Assembly (NCBI RefSeq): GCF_901538265.1
Contig: NZ_LR593886.1
Coordinates: forward strand, 1,426,001 to 1,490,000
Direction: 5' to 3'
Length of the DNA stretch: 64,000 nucleotides
Source: Gemmata massiliana
GTDB taxonomy: Bacteria > Planctomycetota > Planctomycetia > Gemmatales > Gemmataceae
Shown here: in pieces, positions 1-8,468 of the stretch
Layout of the letters: every line of letters begins with the position of its first letter
How positions within the stretch are numbered: position 1 is the stretch's first letter
The notes under the pieces: model-generated
The model's database searches: none
What the model saw: the letters and a program-made list of their open reading frames with translations, nothing else
What the model was told of the DNA's origin: nothing
Program-made: the position numbers and the translations under genes

Positions 1-300
1 CATCGGGACGAGCGAATCGACCTTGAGCGAGACCTCGGCGCCGGTGTCGGCGTCGAACGTCTCCGGGTACCACGTCATCGAGGACGTGCGGCTCCCGGCG
101 CTCGACACGAGGCCGGCGGACCCGCCCGCGCCCTGACCGGCCGCGCTCGTGAACGTGGTGGTTCCGTCGCTCGCCCACGACGACCACCCGCTCGGCAGAG
201 CGGGGGGCGCGGTGGAGTTGAAGGTTTCGGTGAAGAGTGGGGAGAGGTTCTCGCGGACTTCGAGCGTTTCGAGCGAAAGGCACGTGCGCGGTTGTGACAT
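1..300 (-). CDS. N-terminus of a large secreted planctomycete protein (partial)
   Basis: Read on the minus strand, an ATG at 300 opens a frame without stops for 100 codons to the window edge, so the 3' part lies outside. The protein starts MSQPRTCLSLETLEVRENLSP. 'LETLEVRENLSP' matches the N-terminal LExLExRxLLS-type motif of planctomycete exported proteins (planctomycete extracellular domain). The following Thr/Ser/Gly-rich stretch (TFNSTAPPALPSGWSSW) resembles the start of a carbohydrate-binding or laminin-G-like beta-sandwich. Function cannot be assigned from this fragment. Surface or extracellular location is inferred from the motif. Confidence 0.7.
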   Translation of the reverse strand, partial: MSQPRTCLSLETLEVRENLSPLFTETFNSTAPPALPSGWSSWASDGTTTFTSAAGQGAGGSAGLVSSAGSRTSSMTWYPETFDADTGAEVSLKVDSLVPM

Positions 301-658
301 GGTGCGGCGTTGCTCCTCAACGTTGTGCGTCAGCCCGCGAACGGGTGGCCACGAGGCGCTGGTGGCTCCAGCGCGGTTCGGGCCGTTCGTGACCGTGGGT
401 CGTGTTGTCTCCTAAAGCTCGGCTGCCGGTTGAGGCGGCGGAGAAGAATTGCGCGCACGATGTCGGAAGCCACCCGATTTGTGCCGTTACCGCACCGATG
501 ACGGGCGCGACACGCACGACACGAACGGTTTCACATGGGAAGTGGTGCGGGCAGAGACAGATGTGCGGGCGAACTTAGTCTCTAAGCGATTTCATGAGAA
601 GGGGAGGAAGGCTACCTACCCCTATCCCTCTCCCTGAAGGGAAGGGGAGTCCCAGAAG
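301..658. other. Non-coding stretch, no gene seen
   Basis: Short frames here lack plausible starts and composition. The part near 301-400 should hold the promoter of the minus-strand secreted-protein gene, but no clear -35/-10 pair is visible. Around 620-648 there is a small hairpin (CTCCCTGAAGGGAAGGGG type) that is repeated at 673-692. Confidence 0.5.
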
Positions 659-780
659 AACCTACCCCCGTCCCCCTCCCTGAAGGGAAGGGGTGCAGGC
701 ATTTCATACCCGAATGTCGTCGTCCTAATCGTAGAGACTTCGCGCGTCAGTACCCCTTTGAGGGGGACGGGGGGTAGGTT
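659..780. repeat. Palindromic pyrimidine/purine-skewed repeat downstream of pyk
   Basis: The left arm (659-677) and right arm (761-780) are complementary over 19-20 nt with one bulged base: a CCTACCCCCGTCCCCCT-type arm faces its reverse complement. A second small hairpin (CCCTCCCTGAAGGGAAGGGG type) lies inside, so this is a hairpin within a hairpin. It begins 8 nt past the pyk stop on the minus strand and could end pyk transcription, although no U-tract follows. The same C-rich style is seen in the repeat inserted in the gene at 46571-48250. Confidence 0.65.
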
Positions 781-787
781 GCTTCTC

Positions 788-2227
788 CTACGGCTCGCAG
801 GACGTGCCGCCTTCGCCGACGCGGACGACGCGGACCGTGGGGAACCGCGGGCCGCCCGCGATCGGGTGCCCGGCGAGGATCACGACGCGCTCGCCCGGGG
901 CCACCGTGCCGGCCTTGAACGCATCTTCAACAGCGGTAGCCATACGATCCCCACCCGGTGCGACCGGTGTCATGCGCACGGGCGTGATTCCCCACACGAG
1001 CGCTAGGCGCTGTAGCACCGCGTCCGTGGGCGCGACCGCCACGACGGGCGTCCACGGACGGTTCCGTGTGACCAGTTTCGCCGTGCGCCCCGAGAGCGTC
1101 GGTGTCACGATCGCCGAAGCGTTCACTTCGTCGGCGAGCGAGCACGCGGCCTGGGTGATGGTGTTGTCGATGTCGTCGCTGGCCACGTCGAACGAGGTCG
1201 TGTGGGGCGTGCGCGAGTGGCGCAGGTGCGATTCGGTCTCGACCGCGATGCGGTGCATGCACGCGACCGCATCGATCGGGTACGAGCCGACCGCCGTTTC
1301 GCCGGACAGCATGACGGCGTCGGTGCCGTCGAAGATCGCGTTCGCCACGTCGCTCGCTTCGGCACGCGTCGGGCGCGGGTTGTTCCGCATCGAGTCGAGC
1401 ATGTCCGTCGCGGTGATGACCGGCTTCCCGGCCGCCCGCGCTTCGGCGATCAGCCGCTTTTGCACGGTCGGCACGCGCTCCAGGGGTAACTCTACCCCCA
1501 GGTCGCCGCGCGCCACCATGATCGCGTCGAACGCGGCCACGATCGCACCCGCGCGCCCGACCGCTTCGGGGCGCTCGATCTTCGCGAGCACCGGAACGTT
1601 CATTCCCAGAGCCGCACACGCGGCGCGCACCTCGTCTGCGGCTTCCGGCCCGCGCACGAACGACACCGCGACCCAATCCACCCCGGCGCGCGCGGCCACG
1701 GCGAGCGCGGCGTGGTCCCGTTCGGTGAGCGCGGCCATCGTGAGCGGCGTGTCCGGCAGGTTCAGCCCCTTGTTCGGGTGGAGCGTGCCGCCCACCACGA
1801 CCCGGGCGACGACGCGCCCGTCGCAGGTTTCGCCCGCTTCTAGTTGGAGCCGCCCGTCGTCGAGGAGCATCCGGTGCCCGGGGCGCACGTCCGCGAGCAT
1901 CTCCGGTTCGGTGATGACCAGATCGGAAACGTCGACCGGTGTGTTCGTGAGCGAGAAGTGGACCTTGTCCCCCGCGTTGAGGAAGCGGAGCGAAGAAATC
2001 TTCACGCGGAGTTTCGGGCCGGGGAGGTCGGCGAGGACCGCGGCGAACTTGCCCACGCGCTGGGCGGCCGCGCGGAAGTTCGCGACCCGGCCGATGTGTT
2101 CTTCTGGTGCGCCGTGGGAGAAGTTGACGCGGGCCACATCGACACCGGCCCGTAGGATCGCGTCCAGAACGTCCGGTGAATCGGTCGCCGGCCCGAGCGT
2201 GGAGACGATCTTCGTTCGGCGACTCAT
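788..2227 (-). CDS. pyk: Pyruvate kinase
   Basis: Catalyses phosphoenolpyruvate + ADP to pyruvate + ATP, the last step of glycolysis, in the cytoplasm. The 479-aa protein has the usual length and all family landmarks in order: KIVSTLGPATDSPDVL at the N-terminus, ADLPGPKLRV, the active-site lysine region VLAKIERPEAV, the metal-binding MVARGDLGVELP, KPVITATDMLDSM (usual form ATQMLESM) and DGTDAVMLSGETAVGSYP, followed by the C-terminal allosteric-type domain. The ATG at 2227 was chosen because MSRRTKIVST matches family N-termini. The open frame continues upstream only as non-homologous sequence. It is divergent from the membrane-protein gene at 2288, leaving a 60-bp shared promoter region. Confidence 0.96.
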   Translation of the reverse strand: MSRRTKIVSTLGPATDSPDVLDAILRAGVDVARVNFSHGAPEEHIGRVANFRAAAQRVGKFAAVLADLPGPKLRVKISSLRFLNAGDKVHFSLTNTPVDVSDLVITEPEMLADVRPGHRMLLDDGRLQLEAGETCDGRVVARVVVGGTLHPNKGLNLPDTPLTMAALTERDHAALAVAARAGVDWVAVSFVRGPEAADEVRAACAALGMNVPVLAKIERPEAVGRAGAIVAAFDAIMVARGDLGVELPLERVPTVQKRLIAEARAAGKPVITATDMLDSMRNNPRPTRAEASDVANAIFDGTDAVMLSGETAVGSYPIDAVACMHRIAVETESHLRHSRTPHTTSFDVASDDIDNTITQAACSLADEVNASAIVTPTLSGRTAKLVTRNRPWTPVVAVAPTDAVLQRLALVWGITPVRMTPVAPGGDRMATAVEDAFKAGTVAPGERVVILAGHPIAGGPRFPTVRVVRVGEGGTSCEP

Positions 2228-2287
2228 TGCGCACTGCTCCGTCAAGTAAACTGGGGCTGCTGAGTACAAGGAGAGGAGAGGTGATGT

Positions 2288-2941
2288 ATGGCAGAAGCGG
2301 AGCGGGTTCAATCGCATCCGGCTCGCGATACGGGCGCGATCGTTGTGATGTTCAGCGTCCTGGCCGCAACCAACGGGGTTCTTTCGTTGCTCGACCCCGC
2401 ACAAATGAACCCCCAGCACCCGGCAATTCAGGAAACGGCGATCGGAACGGTAATGGGATGGATAACGGGATTCCCACTTGTGTTCGCCCGGCGCCGCGCG
2501 GAGCCGGCAACGATTTTCGTGCGCGCCATCTACACGTGGGGCTGCGCGATGTGCGTGCTTCACATTGCGGTCGCGTTCCACCTCGCGCACGGCTGGTCGC
2601 ACGAGGTGGCGTGGGAGCACACGCGAGAGGTCGGCGGGTACGGTAACGGGATCTTCGTGAACTACGTCTTCGCGCTGGTGTGGTTCGGGGACGTGGTGTG
2701 GGCGTGGGTTGCGTTCGATTCGTACCTGAGCCGCCCGCGTTGGATCGCGTGGGCGGTTTACGGGTTCACGGGGTTCGTCGTGTTCAATGCCAGCGTCGTG
2801 TTCAACACCGGCTTCACCCGAGCCGTCTGTGCTCTGCTCTTCGTCGCCCTGGCTCGAATCGCCTGGAACGATTGGCGGACCCGCGGGCACTCGCAACAAG
2901 AAGCTCGTTCAGAGGATCAGGGCGACTCGGAAGCTCAATGA
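2288..2941 (+). CDS. Integral membrane protein of unknown function
   Basis: A 217-aa protein with about five hydrophobic segments: GAIVVMFSVLAATNGVLSLL near the N-terminus, then stretches around residues 80-100, 120-140, 150-175 and 180-200. It ends in a charged tail. The ATG at 2288 is preceded by a strong ribosome binding site (AGGAGAGGAGAGG, 2269-2281). I do not recognise the family. The layout, with short loops and conserved-looking Trp/His positions such as HLAHGWSHEVAWEH in a loop, suggests a small multispanning inner-membrane protein. Confidence 0.75.
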   Translation: MAEAERVQSHPARDTGAIVVMFSVLAATNGVLSLLDPAQMNPQHPAIQETAIGTVMGWITGFPLVFARRRAEPATIFVRAIYTWGCAMCVLHIAVAFHLAHGWSHEVAWEHTREVGGYGNGIFVNYVFALVWFGDVVWAWVAFDSYLSRPRWIAWAVYGFTGFVVFNASVVFNTGFTRAVCALLFVALARIAWNDWRTRGHSQQEARSEDQGDSEAQ

Positions 2942-3075
2942 ACTTTCGCGCAACGAACATAGTGCCTCTCGCCCGTTCTGAGTTTTCGGCCCCGTGCTCA
3001 ATCCAAAGTTCGCGCACGGTCAAAACGTGGTGAGTCGGTTGCCGCATGGTGGGGGTGAGCTAAGGTTGTCAGTGG

Positions 3076-4032
3076 TTGCCAGGAGTCAACCGCTCGGTTC
3101 CTGTGGTGAGCGACGGAAGCGTGCAACAACCAGGTGCGACCGCCGACGATCCGCTGCCCGCACTCGTTCGTGCGCTGCGGAGCGCGAACGTGGTGGACCG
3201 GCAACGTGCGGCCAAGGATTTGGGGCGCCTGGGGTGGCTCGCGCGCGACGCGATGCCCGCTCTGGTTCGCGCTCTCGACGACGAGAACGCCAAGGTGCGC
3301 GAAACGGCCGCCCACGCGATCGGCGGAATGGGGCCGGACGCGCTCGGGACACTCGTCCTGATGCTCGGCCATGCCGACAAGTACGTTCGGCGGAACGCGG
3401 TCTGGGCGCTCGGGAAGCTCGGTCCGCTCGCCCGTCCCGCTCTCGAAGACCTGTGCAATTCGCTCAAAGACCCCGATCCGCGAACCGCGTCCGGCGCGGC
3501 GCAGGCGCTCGGCAACATGGGTGCGGACGGCGCGGAGAGCGTCCCGCTTCTGGCGGAAGCGATGCGCGGGACGAACATCGTGTTGTGTCGGCTCGCGTCC
3601 AAGGCGCTGAGCCAGATCGGTGCGCCGGCGCTCGCAACTCTCATCGCACACTTGCAGCACGCGGACCCGTTCGTGCGGGCGGAATCGGCCATCGCCATCG
3701 GCTGGATGGGCGTTTCGGCCCGGTCCGCGGTCCCGTTTCTCGCTCGTGTGCTTCGCGGACCCGAGTGCCCGCTCACGCGCACGCCGATTTCGTCCCTCAC
3801 GCCGACGGCCATCGAAATGCCGAACAGCGAGGCGCTCACACCGGCTCAACTGCCCGTACCGGACCCGACGTCATCGGAAATGACCTGCCGGGTCCACGCG
3901 GCGCAAGCACTGGGGCGGATCGGATCTGCAGCTTCGGGAGCGCTGGTGGATTTACGGGAGGCTGCCCGAAGCGGCGCCGAGCCTCTGCGCCAGGCCGCGC
4001 AACAGGCGATCCGGCTGATTCAGGGAGCGTAA
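3076..4032 (+). CDS. HEAT-repeat protein
   Basis: About 318 aa built of tandem HEAT/armadillo-like helical repeats of roughly 35-38 residues, e.g. DAMPALVRALDDENAKVRET, ALGTLVLMLGHADKYVRRNA, PALEDLCNSLKDPDPRTASG and TLIAHLQHADPFVRAESA, each ending in an AA-ALG-IG type helix. Such solenoids act as protein-binding scaffolds, and related PBS-lyase HEAT repeats are very common in planctomycetes. No signal peptide is evident, so a cytoplasmic location is likely. The start is uncertain: the longest frame begins at a TTG (3076), but GTG codons at 3103 and 3106 are alternatives that leave the repeats intact. Confidence 0.85.
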   Translation: MPGVNRSVPVVSDGSVQQPGATADDPLPALVRALRSANVVDRQRAAKDLGRLGWLARDAMPALVRALDDENAKVRETAAHAIGGMGPDALGTLVLMLGHADKYVRRNAVWALGKLGPLARPALEDLCNSLKDPDPRTASGAAQALGNMGADGAESVPLLAEAMRGTNIVLCRLASKALSQIGAPALATLIAHLQHADPFVRAESAIAIGWMGVSARSAVPFLARVLRGPECPLTRTPISSLTPTAIEMPNSEALTPAQLPVPDPTSSEMTCRVHAAQALGRIGSAASGALVDLREAARSGAEPLRQAAQQAIRLIQGA

Positions 4033-4160
4033 CGAAGTACGATCTCGCCCTGCGGAAAAAGGTTTTTGTCTTCGCACCGTAGGGCTATTAGCCACACATC
4101 CCGGCCGCTCGTGTAGTCGGCGGCGCAGCATCAGATGAGTAATCTGTAGTGGGTTGCTTT

Positions 4161-5570
4161 CTAGGGGCGTCCGCTTATCCCATAAAGCGGTCGTTCGAGG
4201 AACCCCTGCCACACTTTGTCGGTGCCGTTCGTTCCGGGAACGAGTCGCTTCGCCGGTCCCGAGAACTTGGAAGGCTCGAAGTAATACTCGCTGATCTGAC
4301 CAAGCCCGGACGGGTCCGCGAACCGCGCGAGCACGATCTGCCCCGCGCGCACCGGCTCTTTCTGGGACGTGACTTGCGTGCGAACCGTGCCGTCGGGCTC
4401 GATGGACACGGCGACCGCGTCCAGTCGGAGCGTGACCGGCGGTTGGAGAAGGTACCCGTCCCGTGTTTCGATCTTCCCGTCGGTGTTGACGCGGAAGCGC
4501 CCGTGCCGTGTGAACCGGCGCTCGCCTGCGGGCGTTTGGACCTCGAAGAACCCCTGCCCTTCGATCGCGAGGTCGAAGCACCGAGCCGTGGGAATGAACT
4601 GATTCTCCGGTTGCAGCGGAATGTACGACGTCCGGTCGAGATAGCCCTGGCGCACGATGCCCACGTGCTTAACACCGGGGGCACTTTCGACGGCTTCGCC
4701 CGATTGTCTGGATTCCTTGTAATACGGCCCTTTCACCTTCACCAACTCACCCGGTTTGGGGAACTGATACAAGTTGAGTTGGCCGATGGAAACCGCCACA
4801 TTGCGCCCCGTTCCCAACTGCGTGGAGGCATAGCCATCTAGCCCGATCGAAAGGGCAATGGCGTTTCCCGGGAGGAATAGCCGCGGTTCGAGCACGTAGC
4901 CTTCGGCGGTCACGATCCGGCCCTCGTCATCGAGGTGGAAGCGCCCGTATCGAGTGAACAGTCGCTCTCGGGTCGGGGTAACGACCCGAAAGAATCCGGC
5001 CCCCTCAATCGCGAGGTCGAACATCCCATCAGTACGGGTAAAGTTCCCCCTCGGTACTCGCGTAAATGCGCTGACTGGTAGCGTGTTGATCGATCGTTGT
5101 TTCAGCTTTCCTGTGCCGTCTTTGCCCGGCGTGCTCAGTGTGGCCGGGCCGGATTCTCTGGTTTCGGAATCGTAGCCGCGCTCGAATGACAGCAAGTGTT
5201 GTGGGTGAGCGAATCGGTAGAGGAGAATTTGGCCGAGCGGTACGGGTTCCAGATTTGGCACAAGCGCGTGAACCAGACCGTCTTTGGCAATCACCACCCC
5301 GGTTGCAGATTCGGGCACGGTTAGCTGAGGGGTGAGGAGGTAACCTTCGCTTGTTTCCAGGCTGCCTTGAACATTCCGGTGCAACCGTCCGACACGCGTA
5401 TACAGACAGTCCCCACTAGAGTTCGTGACTCGGAAGTATCCCTCACCTTCGATCGCAATATCGAGCATTCGGTCTGTCGCAACTAACTTTTCCTTTTGAA
5501 GAATTGGGAGAAATGGGCGAGCGTGAGCTTCTTGCGTGAATGCAAGAAGTGCGAAGGTCACCAATCCCAT
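4161..5570 (-). CDS. Secreted protein with three tandem flagellar rod/hook-like domains
   Basis: The 469-aa product has a short signal peptide (MGLVTFALLAFTQEAHA). It then has three copies of a unit of about 130 residues at roughly 35-165, 183-316 and 331-463. Each unit opens with [M/F]-LAIEG-GFF-V (MLDIAIEGEGYFRV, MFDLAIEGAGFFRV, CFDLAIEGQGFFEV), continues with FTR-GRF----G-I-T--GY-L and ends with G-I-LYRF/LARF. That is the core of the FlgE/FlgF/FlgG family of flagellar rod and hook proteins. The usual N- and C-terminal coiled helices that build the rod are missing. A strong ribosome binding site (GGGGAGGAG) precedes the ATG. No other flagellar gene is nearby. The role is unknown; see findings. 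Confidence 0.85.
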   Translation of the reverse strand: MGLVTFALLAFTQEAHARPFLPILQKEKLVATDRMLDIAIEGEGYFRVTNSSGDCLYTRVGRLHRNVQGSLETSEGYLLTPQLTVPESATGVVIAKDGLVHALVPNLEPVPLGQILLYRFAHPQHLLSFERGYDSETRESGPATLSTPGKDGTGKLKQRSINTLPVSAFTRVPRGNFTRTDGMFDLAIEGAGFFRVVTPTRERLFTRYGRFHLDDEGRIVTAEGYVLEPRLFLPGNAIALSIGLDGYASTQLGTGRNVAVSIGQLNLYQFPKPGELVKVKGPYYKESRQSGEAVESAPGVKHVGIVRQGYLDRTSYIPLQPENQFIPTARCFDLAIEGQGFFEVQTPAGERRFTRHGRFRVNTDGKIETRDGYLLQPPVTLRLDAVAVSIEPDGTVRTQVTSQKEPVRAGQIVLARFADPSGLGQISEYYFEPSKFSGPAKRLVPGTNGTDKVWQGFLERPLYGISGRP

Positions 5571-5745
5571 CGGGATCTCCTCCCCTGAGTTTTAGGGTCG
5601 AAATCCTCCCGACGTTATCGAGTTGAGGTGGCCGAAGCAAGGGCGTGTTAGTTCAAGAAATGGCTTAACGTTCGCTCTATCGAAACACTCACAGCCTTGA
5701 TCCCGCCGGTATGTCGGGGGAAGCAAGGCTGCGCGTTCTTCACAT

Positions 5746-6657
5746 CTACTTTGGCTGCTTAAACTTGCTGATGGGAAGGGGAGGGGACACCACCGACGGG
5801 AGCTCTGGCTGGAATGCTGGCAGTTTCGGCTCGTATTCGGGTGCCGTGGGTACGGGCACGTGCTGAACGAGCGGCGGTTCCGGTGTGTGCTTCGGCGGCG
5901 TGGTCATCGTGACGGCCGGTATCGCGGGCTTCTTCGCCAGCGGCGGTTCGTCTCTTGAAACTACCAGCGGTGGGAGGTTCAGCGCCGCGCGGATCGCGGA
6001 CCGTGGACCCGGCAGGATGTTCGGCCAGAACAGTCGCGGGCCGGGTTGCGGCGTGGGGCGCGCTGCGACCGGCGGGAGCTGCGGGACGGGCGTTGCCGCG
6101 ATGGGTTCTGTTGGAGGAGAAGCTACGGGCACGGGCGGCGCGGGAATGAAGGCTACCACTTGGCGCGGACCGGACGGGCTGGCAAAGGGCGGCTCGATCG
6201 TCTGGTTGCCCGTGCCGTCCTCGTTCTTCGCGGTGCGGTAGCCGTTCAGGTGATATACCCACAATGCCCGCTTCGCCGCGAGGCGCACCAGCGGCGACGG
6301 ATCGTTATCGAGGGCCATTTCTAGCGCGGCGCCGGCTTGCGGGACCACTTCATTCAACTGGCGGAGCGAGTTCGCGGCCTCGGCACGAACCCCGGCGGAC
6401 GTGTCTTTGCGAAGTGCGGTGATCAGGGTCGGGGCCGCGTCCGGGCACATGCGCGGATCGGCGCCGCCGAGTTCGTCGGCCGCGGTTTTGCGCTTCTTTT
6501 CGTCGGGATCGCTCTTCAGCGTTTCGATCAAGGCGCGGGCTTTTGCCTCATCTACCGCTTTCGCTTTCCGAACAAACAGACTGTCGGCCTTGGCGTCGGC
6601 CGCGCTGATTGCGGAGAGCGCGAAAAAGAACGTGAGTAGGAACCGGGTGCGCGACAC
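5746..6657 (-). CDS. Exported HEAT-repeat protein with proline-rich C-terminus
   Basis: 303 aa. Residues 1-22 (MSRTRFLLTFFFALSAISAADA) form a signal peptide. Residues about 35-135 carry two to three HEAT repeats (ARALIETLKSDPDEKKRKTA, TLITALRKDTSAGVRAEAAN, AALEMALDNDPSPLVRLAAK). From about residue 150 the sequence is a long proline/valine-rich low-complexity tail (APPVPVASPP, PPLAKKPAIP, PEPPLVQHVP). It is probably periplasmic or surface-associated, with the helical part binding a partner and the tail acting as a flexible spacer. It lies upstream of the rod-domain gene on the same strand, 175 bp away. Confidence 0.85.
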   Translation of the reverse strand: MSRTRFLLTFFFALSAISAADAKADSLFVRKAKAVDEAKARALIETLKSDPDEKKRKTAADELGGADPRMCPDAAPTLITALRKDTSAGVRAEAANSLRQLNEVVPQAGAALEMALDNDPSPLVRLAAKRALWVYHLNGYRTAKNEDGTGNQTIEPPFASPSGPRQVVAFIPAPPVPVASPPTEPIAATPVPQLPPVAARPTPQPGPRLFWPNILPGPRSAIRAALNLPPLVVSRDEPPLAKKPAIPAVTMTTPPKHTPEPPLVQHVPVPTAPEYEPKLPAFQPELPSVVSPPLPISKFKQPK

Positions 6658-6870
6658 GAGGGGACTCCACGAATGGTCTCCCCCCGTGGGCGCGGGCTTC
6701 GAGGGAAGAACTCAAATAGGAGATCGTCCCGGTGGCGGATGTGTTGCCGGTGTTTTGGGAAAATGGGAGAGCGCGGGGATTTGCCGGACCGCTACGCACG
6801 GCAAGCCGGTCGTAATCGACCGGCCCGCCCGCTCATGTAACTGGAATTGGCTTGATAATCGGCGAAATCA

Positions 6871-7104
6871 CTAGAATCCGCCGAGCCCGCCGCCGCCCGG
6901 TCCGCCGCCCTTGTTCCGGTCCCGGAGGTTCTCTTCCTTCTTGGGAGTGGGCGGCGGGCGGTACGTCGCTTTGTCGGGTTCGTTGTAGCGCGTCTCGTTC
7001 GGCGGGAGCTGGTAGTCCTCGCGCTGCGGGCTGTTCACGTTGTACTTGTCCTGGTAGCACCCGACCGCCGCGCATGCGACGACCAGGGCAAGTAGCGCCC
7101 GCAT
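6871..7104 (-). CDS. Small lipoprotein
   Basis: 77 aa. MRALLALVVACAAVGCYQ is a type II signal peptide with lipobox AVGC, so the mature protein would start at Cys16 and be lipid-anchored. The rest is hydrophilic and disordered-looking (PQREDYQLPPNETRYNEPDK, PPPTPKKEENLRDR) and ends in glycines. Similar small lipoproteins are common in planctomycetes and have no known function. The ATG at 7104 is the only start that gives the signal peptide. Confidence 0.7.
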   Translation of the reverse strand: MRALLALVVACAAVGCYQDKYNVNSPQREDYQLPPNETRYNEPDKATYRPPPTPKKEENLRDRNKGGGPGGGGLGGF

Positions 7105-7203
7105 GTCTGCACTCCCACGTTCGTGTTTCGGCCCGGATATAGCCGGATGAACCTGGGATGCAAGGGGAATGTTTCCGCCCCTCGCGTGAACACGCGGTTC
7201 GAC

Positions 7204-7971
7204 TCAGTGGGCGATCTTCCCGTTTCCGTTCCCATTCCCGTTCCCGTTGGACAGGGAACCGTTGCGGAGCAGCCACTTGGTCGGGAGGCCGCCGGTGCGG
7301 AAGACGTCGGTGAGCATGAGCCGGGCGGTCGCGTCGCGGACGGTCGCTTCCATTGCGCCCACCGTTTCTTCGATCGCGTACTCGATGCGCTTCAATTGCA
7401 CGTCGTCGCCGTCGATGATCGCGTAAGAGGCGTGCGGGTTGCCGTCGCGCCCGATCCCGACGCTACCGGGGTTCACGACGAGCGTGTTGCGCACCCGGAG
7501 CGTGTAGGGCACGTGCGTGTGGCCCGTGAGCACGTAATCGACCTTCAGGCCCGCGAGTCGCGGGTGCCAGAACGCGGGATCGGCTGGGGCGTACTCGTCC
7601 ATCGGGTCACGCGGGGTGGCGTGAACGAGCAGGAACCGTTTGCCGTTGAGTGTGAACATGCGGGACGTGGGCAGTTCGGCGAGGTAGCGCCGCTGGTCGC
7701 TCGAAAGGGTCGCGACCGCGATCGGGCGCGTTACCGACGTGAGGAAGCGGAACCCGCCGGCGCCCTGGATGTCGACGTTCTGCGCGACGCCGTGGTCGTG
7801 GTTCCCGCGCACGCAGTAGGTCGCGTTCTGGCGCACCCAGTCCACGCACCACCCCGGCTCCGGGCCGTAATCGACGATGTCACCGACACATAGGCACACG
7901 TCGAACGGCTCGCGGATCGCCTCAAGCGCGGCCCTGTTGCCGTGGATGTCCGCGACCACCAGAACGCGCAT
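7204..7971 (-). CDS. Calcineurin-like metallophosphoesterase (YfcE/MJ0936 type)
   Basis: The 255-aa protein carries the dimetal phosphoesterase signature in order: D-x-H in VVADIHGN (residues about 5-12), GDIVDYG (about 31-37), GNHDHG (about 57-62), LLVHATP and GHTHVPY (about 150-156). This fold hydrolyses phosphodiesters or phosphomonoesters. The substrate cannot be told from sequence; the nearest characterised relatives are YfcE-like phosphodiesterases. An Asn/Gly repeat (NGNGNGNGNGK) forms the C-terminus and is probably a flexible tail of replication-slippage origin. Cytoplasmic, no signal peptide. Confidence 0.9.
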   Translation of the reverse strand: MRVLVVADIHGNRAALEAIREPFDVCLCVGDIVDYGPEPGWCVDWVRQNATYCVRGNHDHGVAQNVDIQGAGGFRFLTSVTRPIAVATLSSDQRRYLAELPTSRMFTLNGKRFLLVHATPRDPMDEYAPADPAFWHPRLAGLKVDYVLTGHTHVPYTLRVRNTLVVNPGSVGIGRDGNPHASYAIIDGDDVQLKRIEYAIEETVGAMEATVRDATARLMLTDVFRTGGLPTKWLLRNGSLSNGNGNGNGNGKIAH

Positions 7972-8401
7972 GCAAACGGCCTCCTATCGCGAATTCTAGA
8001 ACGCGAACGGGTGGGTGATGTAAAACCGGGTGTAAAGCACGGGGGCAGTAGACAACGTAGTCAGCAGAGATCAAGACCAAAGATCAAATTAGAATATTCT
8101 CGGATTTTGTCGCGTGGGTGATTGGATGAGGGTGCGGGGGCGTAATTGACCCGGTGAACTCGAAAATTCTCAGTAAGTATACTTGCGTCCAAAGAAAGTG
8201 TGTGGTATTTTTAGTGTACAGGCGTGACATGTGCGTCGTGAAGAATCGAGAGCGGCTGTGAGTTGCTCTCTGCACCAAATCTGTAGTTCGACGTGTTAGG
8301 TGGATCTTCGCAAGAAATCGCAGGATAAGCAATTGCGGCGATTGGCTAACAATCCGGTTTCGGAAAATGTTAGCCAATGTTAGCCGGAGTCGGCATGGAC
8401 G
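7972..8401. other. AT-rich non-coding stretch with TGTTAGC direct repeats
   Basis: A stretch of clearly lower GC than its surroundings. A minus-strand frame (8084-8461) exists, but its composition is unlike a protein and it has no ribosome binding site, so I do not call it. Near 8344-8386 it holds GGCTAACAAT followed by AATGTTAGCCAATGTTAGCC, a tandem 10-nt repeat. A similar arrangement occurs in the AT-rich gap at 33379-33490. Confidence 0.5.
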
Positions 8402-8448
8402 CCTCTGAAACCGGTCCCATTCATGGTGCCGAGTCCCGGTTTCAGGGG
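8402..8448 (-). terminator. Hairpin downstream of the BON gene
   Basis: CCTCTGAAACCGG (8402-8414) pairs with CCGGTTTCAGGGG (8436-8448), 12 of 13 positions, with a 21-nt loop. It lies 20 bp past the stop of the minus-strand BON gene. There is no U-tract, so it is at most a weak terminator or an mRNA-stabilising hairpin. Confidence 0.4.
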
Positions 8449-8468
8449 GCAACAGTGTCAAACAGTCG

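Noticed and set aside
7204-7260. GTTCCC/CATTCCC short tandem repeat as a regulatory repeat
   Set aside because: It encodes the Asn-Gly tail of the phosphoesterase and is most simply a slippage product.
8084-8461. Minus-strand frame of 125 codons in the AT-rich gap
   Set aside because: No ribosome binding site, odd composition (Thr/His/Leu-rich) and no similarity that I recognise; it overlaps the hairpin and TGTTAGC repeats.
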